In this document: positions 12,533-23,999 of the stretch, in pieces | Position numbering within the stretch: the stretch's first letter is position 1 | Layout: every line of letters begins with the position of its first letter | Source of the DNA: Spirogloea muscicola | Taxonomy: Eukaryota; Streptophyta; Zygnematophyceae; Spirogloeales; Spirogloeaceae | NCBI GenBank assembly: GCA_009602725.1 | Contig: WELB01000042.1 | Span: 545,092-609,091 of the forward strand | Length of the DNA: 64,000 nucleotides | Direction of reading: 5' to 3' | Program-made: the position numbers and the translations under genes | The notes under the pieces: model-generated | Database searches by the model: none | The model's input: the letters and a program-made list of their open reading frames with translations, nothing else | Told to the model about the DNA's origin: nothing

Positions 12533-15500
12533 TCAATACAGGATATCGTTGAAGAGGCTGGACCGGCCGTCGGACATGGCATCTATGAGAATCGGGTCCA
12601 TGGCAATCGCCCTCAGCCGCGTGCTTGACAGCAGGTTGCTCAGGAGCCTAAGCAGGCTTGAGTAGCGTGCCTGCTTCCGCTTCAGCACCCTGTAGAAGGC
12701 CCGGCAGCCCAAAATCTCCACATGGGTATCCGAGACGGCACCTTGCCCTGCAGCCACGGCTGCCAGTCGCAGCCTGTTTTGAACAAGGGCGTGCATGTAC
12801 CTGGCCAATGGAGCAGATGTGCCATGTACTGGCTGTTAGTGTGGCAGTGTATGCAATGGTCACAAAGCACAGGTTTTGAGGTGCTTACTAAACAAAAACA
12901 TGAGTGCCCAGCTTGCAGCTGACTCGTAACATCTAGCTCTGCAGGCAACTGACTGAGCCGTAAAAGAGGTCAGCAGCTGGATGCTGGCTTAAGTCAAGGT
13001 CCGAGTCTCCTTCTCACCTGATTGCCTGCAATATAGCGTTGAAGAAAAAGTTTGGGTTCTTGGCCACGCCGACGATCATCGAGTGCATGTAGGCGTGGAA
13101 CTTCATGGCGCACAAGAGGAAGGCTTGGTATACATTGAGCCGCACTGTCGCGGGCGAGTTGATCGCTGGGTCATAGAAGAGAGGGTGGCACTTGGGCCGC
13201 AGGTACAGCCGCAGCTTTGCAGCCATGGCCAGGCCCTGGAATCTGCCGCATGCCACATTGAGAGAGGAGCTGATATGGTCGCCGCAGTACCTGTGTACAA
13301 TATAGCCAGTGCTTGTCAATTACAACCAGCAGACTCATATCATGGAGTATCTGGAGTAGTAAGTCTTCAGCTGCGAGGGCCTCGCCTATTCATATCCGCA
13401 TATGCCAAGCTCCACGAGGGCAGCAACACAGATGCCTTCCCCAAAGTTGTCTCAGTCGTGCACCTTGTGTAGTCAGCCTGAACCTCCAGCGAAGCGCAGT
13501 TGATCAGCAGACCACTCCATGGAATGAAACGCTGCCCTGTTCCATCAACATACACTTTGGTGGCAATTGGCGTTGGCCCCAGGGACAGCGGGAAACTGAC
13601 ACGGGTCTTGCCTTGATTAGCTCGACAGCCGTAGTCCTCAAATCCCCTGTGCATCAATTTCACGTAGGAGGCAGCCTTGGCCGCTGAAGTCGACACAAAG
13701 AGCGAGTCATCAATCAGCCGCAGGAGCAGAAAGACTGAGCTTCTGCTTGAAGCTGATGCCTGATTGCAGCTTGGCTGCTTGGCAGAGGGAGGAATTGTAC
13801 ATCCAGCGAGCAAGATCAGGGGGTCTTCATGACCGTTGTCGGCAGCTTCTGGACAGCCCGCCTGCTCTTTCGTGGTCGCTGAAGGCAATTCCTCCATTTC
13901 AGAACTTGAAGTACCAGCAGTGCTGTCTCCCTCATGCGCGAGTTGTGGGAGCAGCATGTGCCGCTCAAGATGGCCATAGAAGAGGGAACACAGGAAGGGC
14001 GACAGAATGGAGCCCTGCGGGATGCCGACCTGTTGGCGGAAGAAGCTCTTGCCAAGCATGACCACATTCTCCGTCACGTGCTGGTGGTGGAGCTGGAGGA
14101 CATGGCGCCTCTGCAGCATTCGAGAGGACCCCTGTCGACCAAACAAGACGATTGGTGAGAGTCTGGCTTGGTGTTCTCTCTTTCTCACAAGTAGGGTCAG
14201 AATCATTGATTTGGGGAGATGGCATTTGTGAAGCCAACCTGGTCTATGAGAATGCTGCACTTCTGCCTTAAAAGCTCCACATTTGGCTGGTCCAGCTTGG
14301 TCGTCACGGCACGCTTGTAGAAGGTCATGATGGACTTTTTGGTTGATTGCAACTTTGTGTACCTCTGAATACAGTACTGGTCATTCTCCAAGAAGCTCTG
14401 CAAGATAGTGTCAAAAATGAGAATCTCATCTTCTAGGCACAAGCTGTCCTCTTTCACATGTATGAGTCAATGAGCTCGTCTTACCTGAAAATTCCCTGAA
14501 GGTAAGTGGCTGTGTCAGTATGCAATTATGCCAGGTGCTGGACGAGCTTTGAGTGCATTTGCATGTGGATGACTCGAACTCCAAGGTACTGCAAGCTTAC
14601 CTCCACAACCTCGCAGAGCTTCTTTTGACTGACAGAGTCAAAGGCCTTTGCCACGTCACAAACAGCAAGGTAGAGCATAGGCAGTTCCCCTGCAGCCTTC
14701 TTGAGTGATACAATGAAAGCCTTTAGCCGCGTGTAAATATCATCATATCCAAAGACTGAACAACCCAGACTCTCTTGTTGCTGCGTAGCGTCTTGCTGGA
14801 AGCATCCGTGGACATCCTTCAAGCACGAGTTGATTGCCTTGAAAGCCACCACAACTGATTGTTCCTCTTTCCTAATTTGGGCTGAGCTTGACTTCGACTT
14901 TCGCCCAGCATGCTGCTTGAAATTGCTGGGAGATGGCAAGAGTGAGACTGTTTGCCGTTCACTGAGGGCATCCAAACACATGCCAGCACTGGCAAGAGGG
15001 AGGACGCTACCAATCTCGTCAGCATTAGCTGTGATGGGTGAGCTTGCTCCGAAGGCTGATGCACTTTCCTGAGCTGCTGCCTTTAAGTTTTGAGCACCCG
15101 TTTTGAACATGCTAGCAAAGGCCCTTCTTCTGATGTGGAACGTAGCCTGAGTCTTTGCGCTAAGATTGGCAAGAGCTCGAACTCCATTGATTCTGGGTAA
15201 CAGCCTCACTTTAGCAAAGCCAAGCCTCCGCTGCTGCAAGGATATTTTTTGTGCCATCAGCATCCCTGATCAAGATCAGCGCTCTTAGAAGCCAGTTCAC
15301 TTGTTGTAGCTGCAAGCCTGCCATTGTCAAGGACAGCATCATAGAAGTAAGAACAATGCAAGTGAGAGCAAAGAATTCTTACGATACCTGGAGGATGCAT
15401 CTTGCACGAGCTGGTGTCAGCCTCTCGTAAATGCTTGCGCCAAGGTCCTGGTGAGCTGTAACACAGATCCTCGCCCAGACTGGCTTGCGATAGTAGAAGA

Positions 15501-18500
15501 CCAGCTGCCTGTGAGTTTCGCTCTCTGTGACATAAAAGTGGCTCCTGATCAGAGGGATCACCAGCGAGTCGAACACCCAGAAAATCCAGTCCTGTAAAAG
15601 CCTCTGCCGCTGAATGCTGACACCTGCTGGTACCTTCTGCGGCTGTTCTTTCTTGGCCATCCGCATCTTGGGTTGACTCCCCTGGCAGCTCTGTCGTCCA
15701 TCGAGAACGCCAACACTGCCAGATTCAGCTGCCATCAGCTCTGGGCAAGTACTCCTGCAGTCCGAGTAGGTCCCAACCGGCAACGGAAGCACCAAACGAG
15801 GATCATGCTCTTCCCATCTCATAACTTGGATGGTGTTATTGATCTCAGCAAGGCCGCAATCTGGTTGCTCACGCTGTTCACGGAGCCAGGCATAACCAGT
15901 GATTCTCAGCTTGTACAGAGCCTGCTGTAGAGTGAGCTCTTCTTTCCTCCTCAGCCTCGCGAATCGATGCACTGTCTTCCGGAGCTGTTGCTGATTTGCT
16001 TGATTTCCCAGTAAAGTGCAAGGGACGATGCTCCGGAGGACAGACCAGACAAAGCTGGCAACCTCTGTGTGGCTGGAATAGAGAGATACAAGATCCCGAT
16101 AATTCATCGTTGGCCACTTTGACGAGGCCATGGACAGTCCCTCAGCAAGCTTCTGATCTGATACTTGGACACCACTTTCCAGCATATCTGAGACTTCCAT
16201 GTTGCTGCCTTGCTCTTGCTCTTTGCCTATGCTACTATCTTCCTCTTGAGTGGCATAACCAGCTTCCATGTCCTGCACAGAAACTGAGACAGCAAGCTTC
16301 AGGACATGTTTTCCTGCACAAAGGAAGTGGCAGACTGCGAAAAGGGGAGACCATGGCAGAGAGGTTGCCTGCTTGACATGCAGGTGGTGAAACTGCCAAG
16401 ACTTGCAGCACAAGGCTTGCTCTATGAAGAAGGGCTCACTGCTGCTGAAGCAACGGGCATCTGTGCTGCAGGTGTCAGGGGCGCAATAGAGCTGTCACGA
16501 GGTAGGGGGCAGTGCCTGTTGAGGAGACGGGCAAGGTTGCAAGACTTGGCCCTCTTCAATAACAAGCCAAGCTGACGGACTAACTCAGCAGCCTTCGTCA
16601 TCCTCCTTCTGAGGATGTGTGCATGGGCAAGGTAGCAGGTAAGTAAGCTGCCACTCAACGTGCAATATCTTACGGATAATCTTACAAATGCAGCAAGAAG
16701 CAATCAACCCGTACAATACATTTGGGCAATTATGCAGGAGTGGCATGGTCTGCAATAGCCACATGGAAGCTGATAGACCGAGAAGCGAAGCAAATTCCCT
16801 ACTTGCAACCTGGATGATCGTGCAGGATGTGATGCAAAGATTGACTCGAACAGCTGCTTAGCTCCCTTGTCATTGAGACCACAGGTGTTGAGCACGTCTG
16901 TGATAGATTGTCAAGAATTTGCTGCCTCATGATGAGAGGAAAGAAAGCCGACGGCCACCACTGGAAGGATGTGAGTAGTTTCTACTGGAGCTAAGTAAAT
17001 TTCATAAAACAGGAGGGCGTCTAGTCAGGCGGCTAAGAACTTCAGATGAAAAGAGAGCGCATATTGGATACGGTCTTTTGGGAAACCGGCGTGCTTGGTG
17101 AAATTGCTGCAATAGAAAATACGAGATCTCATGATCACCCTTGCCGATGGACTAAGAGGAAGTTTTAGACTTCTCTGGTCATCGGTCTGCCTAATGTCAT
17201 CACACAGAGCTGCCATTGGCTGCCCCAAGGAGTTGCTGATGGGCTGCCGCATGTCTGCTTTGACGCGATTCCTTGTGGTAGCTCTGAACGTGTCAGTCAA
17301 ATCCCTCTTCACCTTGGTAGCCCTGCTCCTTTGCCAGCTTGGAAGCCTTGACCGTCTCCTGACCTTGGTCTTCTCAGTCTGCCGCCGAGTACCACTGTGT
17401 TGACGCTCTCCATCACTGGCTTCCACCTCAATAGAGTTACAGGCTTGTGAAAAGGAAGGCACCTGTCCAGGGTCCGTCTGGACTGCATCATCTGTAACAG
17501 TGGCCAGCTCCAGTCCACCTTGTAGAAGGCTGCCAGGTTCACAATGTCTAGCACAACCACATGCAATAGATGACTGTTGGCACACCTGCACTTTCATCTG
17601 TCTTACCATGTGCACCTCAATCAGATCATGCTCAGCCTTCCTTTTCACGCCATCCTGTGAGGAGTTTTGTGTCAAAGGCAGCCCATCATCTTCAGATAAA
17701 TCTGATACGCTAGTCATGCCACAAGCTTGTGTGGGGCTTGTATGGCTGCTATCAAGCAGCTCCGGCTGACTAGCAGAGACGTCAGGATTGGCCAATGACT
17801 TTGGCTTGGAGGGCGTGCCAATGGACCCCGAGTCATCAACATCTATGCAGTCCTCCTTATCCAGTCTGGAGATGGAGATCAGTTCTGCATCTAAGCTGAC
17901 CAACAAAGGTGGAGAACAGCCTGTTGGCTGATTCCTAGCTGGTTCTCTGTCCACCGCAAGGTCAAGTGCCACAGACACCTTCTCCTCTACTGCAGAGGTG
18001 TCAATGGAGCTCCTGATTGCTGATTGCCTGTTCTTATCTGTTTGATGCCGCCGAAGTCTCCTCCGCCGCCTCCAGGCGCTGCTTGTAAGCAACTTAGTGG
18101 CTTCTCTGTAACCTCCTTGTTCTGCAGAATGGGAAGGTGGGGCAGGAAAATGTGTCCGTGGGGTTGACTGCTTGCCAAACGCTTGGGCGAGTGCGTCAAC
18201 TTGCTGCCCCGAGACTTGGAGATAGCTTTCATCTGGTAGAGGCACAAATATTGAGGCATAATTCAGTAAGTAAAGCATCATCTTGTCCCCCACCTGCAGG
18301 CAACAGTAAGCACATATACCACCATAAGCGTTTTGTAGGATCCATAAGCAGAAGTAGAGACAATCTCAGCTTGCGAGTGAGGGCAGGCTGTGGAAGTAGT
18401 ACCCTAGTGTCCTATGAGCAACAGAAACAACGCCAAGTTCACAAGCAAGTGCTGATCCTACTTCACTCATAGGGTGTCTGGCAGGTGGAAGAGTGAGCTC

Positions 18501-18945
18501 AAATGAAAGAGGCACCTGAGTGTGCAGCAGTCGCCATGGTGGTGACAGAAGCTTGTAAATTGCAGCATTCCTTGGCGCGCTCAAAATCTCCTCAGAACGT
18601 ACCCTTTTGGTCAAGTCTCTGCTGGCCATGAAAGGAGGCTGCACCATGTGCGGGCTGGCACTGTCACTATTAGGCAACAAGAATGCTAGTTTATAATGAA
18701 CTCCGCAATGAGTAGCCAAAGGCAGGTCACACTGGTCGGGCTAAAAATTCAGGGAAGTGCCACTAATTAGCTACAGAAAGCTCAAATCACTTGGTCCAAT
18801 GCTGGCACTCTTATCGCCTGACAAGGGGCGCGCCGGGCCGCACCTGCTGGACCCCACTGCAGAGCACGTGGCACGGGCCGCCTGGCGGGCCCGCCAGACG
18901 CTGCTGGAGCTGCATTTCCACGACTCGCCCAACAATCTGCAGGGC
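12533..18945 (-). CDS. TERT: Telomerase reverse transcriptase (TERT), N-terminal end not resolved
   Basis: Catalytic subunit that adds telomeric DNA. Exons in gene order: 18945-18844 (TEN domain, GGPCHVLCSGVQQ), about 18690-18516 (KLLSPPWRLLHTQ), 18293-17072 (VGDKMMLYLLNYASIF, linker, IFYCSNFTKHAGFPKD), 16897-16810, about 16610-16440 (ARLLNRHCP), 16272-15388 (RNA-binding domain: VASFVWSVLRSIVP, FYVTES, YYRKPVWARI), 15233-14601 (motif 1 RLLPRINGVRAL; motif A AVCDVAKAFDSV with the first catalytic Asp), about 14450-14239 (YCIQRYTKLQ), 14131-13464 (motif B' QVGIPQGSILSPFLCSLFYG; motif C LLRLIDDSLF with the catalytic Asp pair; motif D; motif E WSGLLINCASLEVQADYTR), 13235-13018 (PKCHPLFYDP) and 12800-12533 (C-terminal extension, stop). 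It is plant-like throughout. About 100 extra residues separate motif 1 from motif A, and about 45 extra lie between B' and C. The first exon(s), before the TEN segment, were not found. Confidence 0.95.
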
Positions 18946-19540
18946 TGATTCATTGTCACTTACCGAGGCTCTAATTGTACGCTAGTCCTTGGTGTGACAC
19001 TCTTGGACAGAGGACCTCATCTTAGTCGCTTGGAGCCATCATTGACTAGCTTCGCATGTGGAGGCTCCAGCAATGCAGGTTGCGTCGCGCCTGGCGACGA
19101 TCAGCAGACAGACGTGACAGACTCTGGCGCAGCATCGCACGCGGCGCCGTCTGCACCTCGGCCAGCGTCCAGTCGGGCGCCGCGACGGGACCGCCGGGCG
19201 CCGGCGGGGCGCCCGGCGCCAGCGCGGCGTAGCTGCTGTNCGGCGGCGCCGGCGGCGCGCGTGGTCGCGGGGCCCGCGGGCCATGGAGGGGGGGTTCTGG
19301 CAGTCTGGTCTGGCCAGGCGTGCCGGAGCGGCGGTGCGGCCTCGATACGAGGAGACGGGGCAAAGCGGCCCAGGCGCCGCCGCTGGCTTGACGGCCGTGG
19401 CCGCCGTGCACCACTCTGGGCTTTCCAGCCATTGGCTTCGCTTTGTGGAAGCCCCATCCCCGTTCATCCACACTGTTCATTCACTGTCCCTCTCCTGGAA
19501 AGAGGAAGGCGCACGGTGCGCATGAATTTGAGGCCAAATC
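18946..19540. other. GC-rich region upstream of the TERT TEN exon, with an N at 19240
   Basis: This should contain the TERT start and promoter. Frames on the minus strand are arginine/alanine/proline-rich, and none shows the expected start-of-TERT wording. The single N at 19240 lies in the GC-richest part (19130-19300), so the first TERT exon may be damaged or missing in the assembly. Confidence 0.4.
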
Positions 19541-19544
19541 AGGT

Positions 19545-20115
19545 TACATATGTCCTTTAACTGGGAAATGAGCTGGCTAAGGGGGACACTAAATATCTCC
19601 GAGTGAGCACATGCATATCTGACAAGCTATACTGAGGAGCCAAACCACCACCACGGAAGCCATTAGCCTGGGCTGATGCACGACCAGAACGCTGGTGTAT
19701 CGCGAGTGCCTGGGAGCGCTGTACAAAGAACAACAAGCACAGAAAAGAAACGAAGCAGCTACGAAGCACTCAGTAACCCCTGCTGAGCAGCCTCGGGTCA
19801 GAGAGACTGGGTTCCTGGAAGCGGGTCCCCTGGCCAGAGCCAGAGGCAGCAGCGAGGGCTCTGCCTGCACGCAGGTGCAGCGCGCGGGCCATAGACCTCT
19901 GCAGCGAGACGGCCAAGCGCATGCGGTACACCTGCGCTAGCGACCCTGCTGCATGGGAGTCCACCGGCTTACTTCCCCTGGCCCCTTCTCGTCCTTTGTT
20001 CATTCTTTTCTGGGCTGGCTTTTTCCAGCCCCTATCCTCAATGGGCGAGCCCTTCTTCTGTGGACTCAATGATAGCCGCATTCTATAGCATGCAACGATG
20101 GCTTGCGGGACGCTA
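19545..20115 (-). repeat. Dispersed repeat family, composite copy
   Basis: Read on the minus strand, 20115-20060 and 19740-19545 match two adjacent parts of the copies at 36945-37225 and 44330-44590 (shared words: CCCGCAAGCCATCG, GCGGCTATCATTGAGTC, GCTCCCAGGCACTCGCGAT, TTCCGTGGTGGTGG). About 310 bp separates the two parts here but not in the other copies. That spacer carries a second family member (SLSDPRLLSRGY-type end and a GGGCTGGC...CAGCCC block). It is therefore a composite or nested copy. The element class is unknown. Confidence 0.7.
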
Positions 20116-20767
20116 GAATGCCTTAAGCTACTCGCCCGACTACGTCAAAGAGTCTTTCTTTCAGACGTTGTTCACGACAGGGTGGCCAGTTCAAGCCAAT
20201 GCATTGTGACGGCAGAAGGAGCAAAGATGGGAGGGAACGGAAGTGAGGTGACGCGGTAGTCGCCGCCACTTGGCTCACTTGGCCTGTGCCCGCGGCCGCC
20301 GCCGCTCCGGGCACAGCTCCGGAAGAGCTCTCGCTCGCCTCAGCCTGCTGCCGCGCGCCGAAGCCAGCTCCCTCCTCGCCGCCGCGCAGCGCCACCGCCG
20401 CTGCCGCCGTCTCCGCGTCGCCCAGGAGCGCGCTCCGGCCCCAGTCCCCAGCGACTCCCCCCAGTCCTCCAGCGAGCCGGAGCCCTGACTGCCAGCCCCT
20501 GGTCGCAAGCCAGCGCAGGGACACAAGCCGAGCCCACAAGCGAGCGACGGCTCCTGCGTTGTGAGCCCCCGCACTGTCGAGCCCGCAAGGCCCCTCCGCT
20601 TTCGGCCGTGCTTTCAGCACCTCTTTTGGCTGTGTCCCTGGAAAGGGCTGGAGCTTCGTTGCGTTGTTGGGCTCTACAGAGCTCGTGTCACATCGCCGCT
20701 TTTGGGTGGCGTCCTCCAGTTCGACTACTGCGGCGCGCGGTCGCTGCGGCGTACTTGACTACTGCGG
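20116..20767. other. GC-rich region upstream of the CMC4-like gene
   Basis: The interval 20270-20560 is strongly GC-rich with open frames on both strands. Their alanine/arginine/proline composition is typical of GC shadows. It probably holds the promoter and leader of the gene at 20768. No conserved coding segment was recognised. Confidence 0.45.
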
Positions 20768-21148
20768 ATGTTGTGGGGCAAGAAACCACCGCCCGAGGAG
20801 CCGTGCCATCCGGAGGCCTGCGCAATCCAGCGCTGCATGGCAAAGGAGGACTTTCAGGTGTCCAAGTATGTCGCCACGCCTCGCCCTCACATGCGCAAAT
20901 TGCCTTCCAACCGGAGGCTGCATCAGGGCATTGCTTGGTCCAGAGAGGTCTTGCAGGCTATGATCAGCAGACGCCTTCAGTCTGACTGCGCATCGAGGCT
21001 TAGCTGCGGCCGTCAAAGCTCTCTGCACCATGTTGATATTGCCAGGTGCTTGGCGTACGTCAAGAAGCTGCAGGCATGCTGCGACAGCTGCAAGGGCGAG
21101 TCCAAGCATTGCTCCCAGCTCTCAAACCTCCTCAGCATGGTCAAGTGA
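20768..21148 (+). CDS. CMC4: CMC4 (p8-MTCP1)-like twin CX9C mitochondrial protein, 66 aa
   Basis: Small protein of the mitochondrial intermembrane space, of the kind imported and oxidised by the MIA40 pathway. Two exons, 20768-20865 and 21046-21148. The join restores a Lys codon just before the third cysteine. The first CX9C is in PCHPEACAIQRC and the second in KCLAYVKKLQACC. Extra cysteines (EAC and ACC plus DSC) follow the CMC4 pattern of three disulfides. The length of 66 residues matches human CMC4 (68). The start is the first ATG of the frame. A GT-AG intron of 180 bp sits between VS and KC. Confidence 0.88.
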   Translation: MLWGKKPPPEEPCHPEACAIQRCMAKEDFQVSKYVATPRPHMRKLPSNRRLHQGIAWSREVLQAMISRRLQSDCASRLSCGRQSSLHHVDIARCLAYVKKLQACCDSCKGESKHCSQLSNLLSMVK

Positions 21149-21572
21149 CAGCTCGTAATTGCACACACTGTGGTGCCAAGCATGTGTTGGATTACTGCTG
21201 GGTTGCGTACGCACAGAGATGTGCCGCCAAATGCTCCTGAAGCACATAGGGGTACAAAATTGATTGCAATAGGTTCAGGAAAAATTGCGAAACATTTCAC
21301 TGCTGCATGTTACGAGGCCTCAGAGTCAAGCAGCAAAACACAGAGCGGCAGAGCCAAAGTGGCCCAAAAAGGTGCACGATCTGTGTCAGGCCTGTAGATT
21401 GCCAGCAGTTGAGATATGTACATAGGTGCACATGTCAAATTTCCCTCTACCACAAGACTCTGCCTTCTGCCAGCATTGGCAACTGCTACAGGCAACTCTT
21501 ACGTGCTTGCAGATCACAATGCACAGGCAGACTTTGTCACTTGATTTGCGTATCTCATTTTTGCATCTCGTC
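21149..21572. other. Intergenic stretch, nothing recognised
   Basis: It lies between the convergent ends of the CMC4-like gene and the DJ-1 gene. Short open frames on both strands show no family features. It presumably holds two 3' UTRs. Confidence 0.4.
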
Positions 21573-23870
21573 TTAGGTCGACACAGTGGTGCCAAGAGCA
21601 TCCATGATGAGGGCCAAAAATTCTGGGTGAGCTGGCCATGCTGCACCAGTAATCAGATTGCCATCCTTGAAGCACTTGGTAATGGGTTCTGGCTCAAGCC
21701 ACTCTGCTCCAGCTAGGAAAATTGCGGGCTTGACTGCGGGGTAGGCAGTCAACCGTTTCCCCTGCAATGTTTGCCATTGTGGTGCCCTCAGATAGCAGTT
21801 TATGTCTGGAACAGCGCATACTTTGGCAGTATTACACCTCTGCATTTCATTGGTAAAGGGAGCCCATCTCAGTCATGGTGCTCTGATGCTTACAATAGAA
21901 AGCTCACCTGAAGGACTCCAGCTGCTGACAAAATAAGTGGTCCATGGCAGATGGTCGCTATTACTTTCTTCTCTTTGTCAAATTGCCGAACAAGGTCTAG
22001 AACCTTGTCATTGATAGATAGGTACTCTGGAGCTCGGCCACCTGGAATAAGCAGCACATCATAGTCTTCAACCTTCACGTCATCAAAATTGGAGTTGAGT
22101 TGAAATCTGTGCCCAGGCTTTTCTGAGTACGTTTGGGCTCCCTCAAAGTCATGGATGGCAGTCATGCAAAAGTCGTCTTTGCGTTTTCCAGGACAGACGG
22201 TATCGACGCGGTAGTCCAAGCTTTGCATTGCCTGATAAGGAACCATCACCTCGTAGTCTTCTACATAGTCCTGTCAATGCAGAGATACAGTGATCAAGCA
22301 CAGCATATACACTTCAGCAGCACTTGATCGGGCAGAACAGGGCTACTGGTATATATAAAAGACATGGAGTATGAGCTGAAAGTGGTACATAGGGAGGAAC
22401 TTGATTATGAATTTTCCACTCTGGCAAGATACTCACCCCAGCTAATAAGAGCACCCTCTTGTCGCTTCCTTGCACTCTTGCCCCCATAGCCATCAAGAGC
22501 AACCCAATAAATTCAGGATGCCCCAGCCAGCCCGCGCCTGTAACAAGGCATTCGTCCATGAAGCAGGCAGATATAGGGTCGGGTTCTTCCCAAATTGCTC
22601 CTGCAGCAACCAGAGCTGGCTTGCAAGCAGGATATGCTGTACACTTCTTGCCCTGCACAATCACCACACCATAAATATCAGCTGCATAATAGGATACGAA
22701 TAAGTGATGATCAAGTCACTGTCTTGTGAAGTCAAGTCAAGTCAAGTCAAGTCATGATCAAGTCACTCTAATCACTGAATAACGTAAGGATCACGAATCC
22801 ATGGTAAGCAGGTCGTCAACATAAGTAGGCAGTCACATTGCTAGCCACCTTCGGTCAGTTGCAGCAGCCCTTGCCAACAAAAGGTACCACTGACCTTGAG
22901 CACACCAGCTGCAGCAAGTATGAGCGGCCCATGACAGATCGCAGCGATTGGCTTCAGAGCTGCATTGAAGCCCTGGACCAACTTGATCACAGACTCATCA
23001 ACCGAGAGATACTCTGGAGCACGGCCTCCAGGGATCACAAGTGCATCGTATTCGTCCCACGAAACCTCGCTGAAAGTTGCATTGAGGACAAAATTGTGGC
23101 CTGGCTTCTCGCTGTAAGTCTGCTTGTGGAAGGCACCAAGCCAGGGGCAGAGGACAGACTTCAGGAGATATTCCTAGCTAACCACAGCAACTGTGCGGCT
23201 TGCTCCAGCTTGTTGTCATACATGCATCACAGGGTTGTAAATTGCTGGCAGTCTCTTCCAACACTGGAAAAGCAACGACCACCACATGCTAGCTTCCTTG
23301 CATGACTCGGTCATTCTTAAGAAAATTCAAAGCATGAGGAAATTCCAGAGATGATGTCTTGCTGAAAAAAAGGAATAGTATCATACTAACAGAGAAACGT
23401 GGAAGTCAAAGAGCAGGCTTGTCTTTGCAGGTTTCCATGAAGAGGACCGACAAGCCCACATACTTGATCACCTTCGAAATCGTGGACGGCTGTGCGGCAG
23501 ATGTCACCCTCCTTCTTACCCGGGCACACCGCGTCCGTGCTGAAGCCGAGAGCCTGGAGCGTCTGAAATGGCACCATCACCTGCAAGCCGTGCGAGCATG
23601 CCATCGTGGTGAGCTGCCTCAGAGTCTCATTTAGCTGCAGACATGGCAGGCCATGGCGACAGCGAGTGCGGCAGGCACAAGCAGTCTCCTGCCAAAGGAG
23701 CGGTGCGACGAAGCACGTAGCACAGGGGTGCCTTGACGCTGGAGCTCTCCTCGTGTTGGCGCCTTCCGTTGGCCCCTCCCGCAGCATGGTGGTGAAGGCC
23801 AGGAGGAGCTCACCTCGTAGTCCTCGGCGTAGTCGCCAACCAGGAAGAGGATGCGCCTGCCTGGCGCCAT
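21573..23870 (-). CDS. DJ1D: Tandem DJ-1/PfpI protein (plant DJ-1D type), 388 aa
   Basis: Two DJ-1/PfpI domains in one chain, as in Arabidopsis DJ-1D, a cofactor-free glyoxalase III that turns methylglyoxal into lactate. Six exons: 23870-23814, 23580-23464, 23119-22895, 22652-22437, 22270-21908 and 21761-21573. All phases agree, giving 1167 nt and 388 residues, the same length as DJ-1D. Each domain opens with [12 protein letters not shown] and has the nucleophile elbow [10 protein letters not shown] (domain 1) or [10 protein letters not shown] (domain 2), so both catalytic cysteines are present. Each also has [10 protein letters not shown] and a C-terminal TAYPAxKPA segment. Introns fall at the same places in both halves, which points to an internal duplication of an intron-bearing unit. 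The start at 23870 follows a (GCC)n 5' leader. Confidence 0.95.
22731..22754. repeat. GTCAA microsatellite in a DJ-1 intron
   Basis: Four GTCAA units plus GTCA, flanked on both sides by the same word TGATCAAGTCAC (about 22708-22719 and 22755-22766). It lies within an intron of the DJ-1 gene. Confidence 0.85.
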
Positions 23871-23999
23871 GACGGCGGCGGCGGCGGCGGCGGCGGCGGC
23901 TGAGGCGGCGGCGGCAGCGGCGTGGGTGGGTGGGGCGGCGAGCGCGGGGCGCATGCAAAGAGAGTGTGGAGAACATCGGAAGCGTGGCTGCTGACATTC

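Noticed and set aside
16306-16575. Plus-strand frames opposite the TERT exons
   Set aside because: They are shadows of TERT exons, which have strong homology support on the minus strand.
12533-18945. Reverse transcriptase domain as a retrotransposon or LINE
   Set aside because: Motifs (QVGIPQGSILSPFLCSLFYG, WSGLLIN, YCIQRY) and the flanking TEN, RNA-binding and C-terminal segments are TERT-specific, and the gene is split by many introns. It is a host gene.
22731-22754. GTCAA repeats as a CRISPR-like or regulatory array
   Set aside because: The units are 5 bp with no spacers. It is an ordinary microsatellite in an intron.
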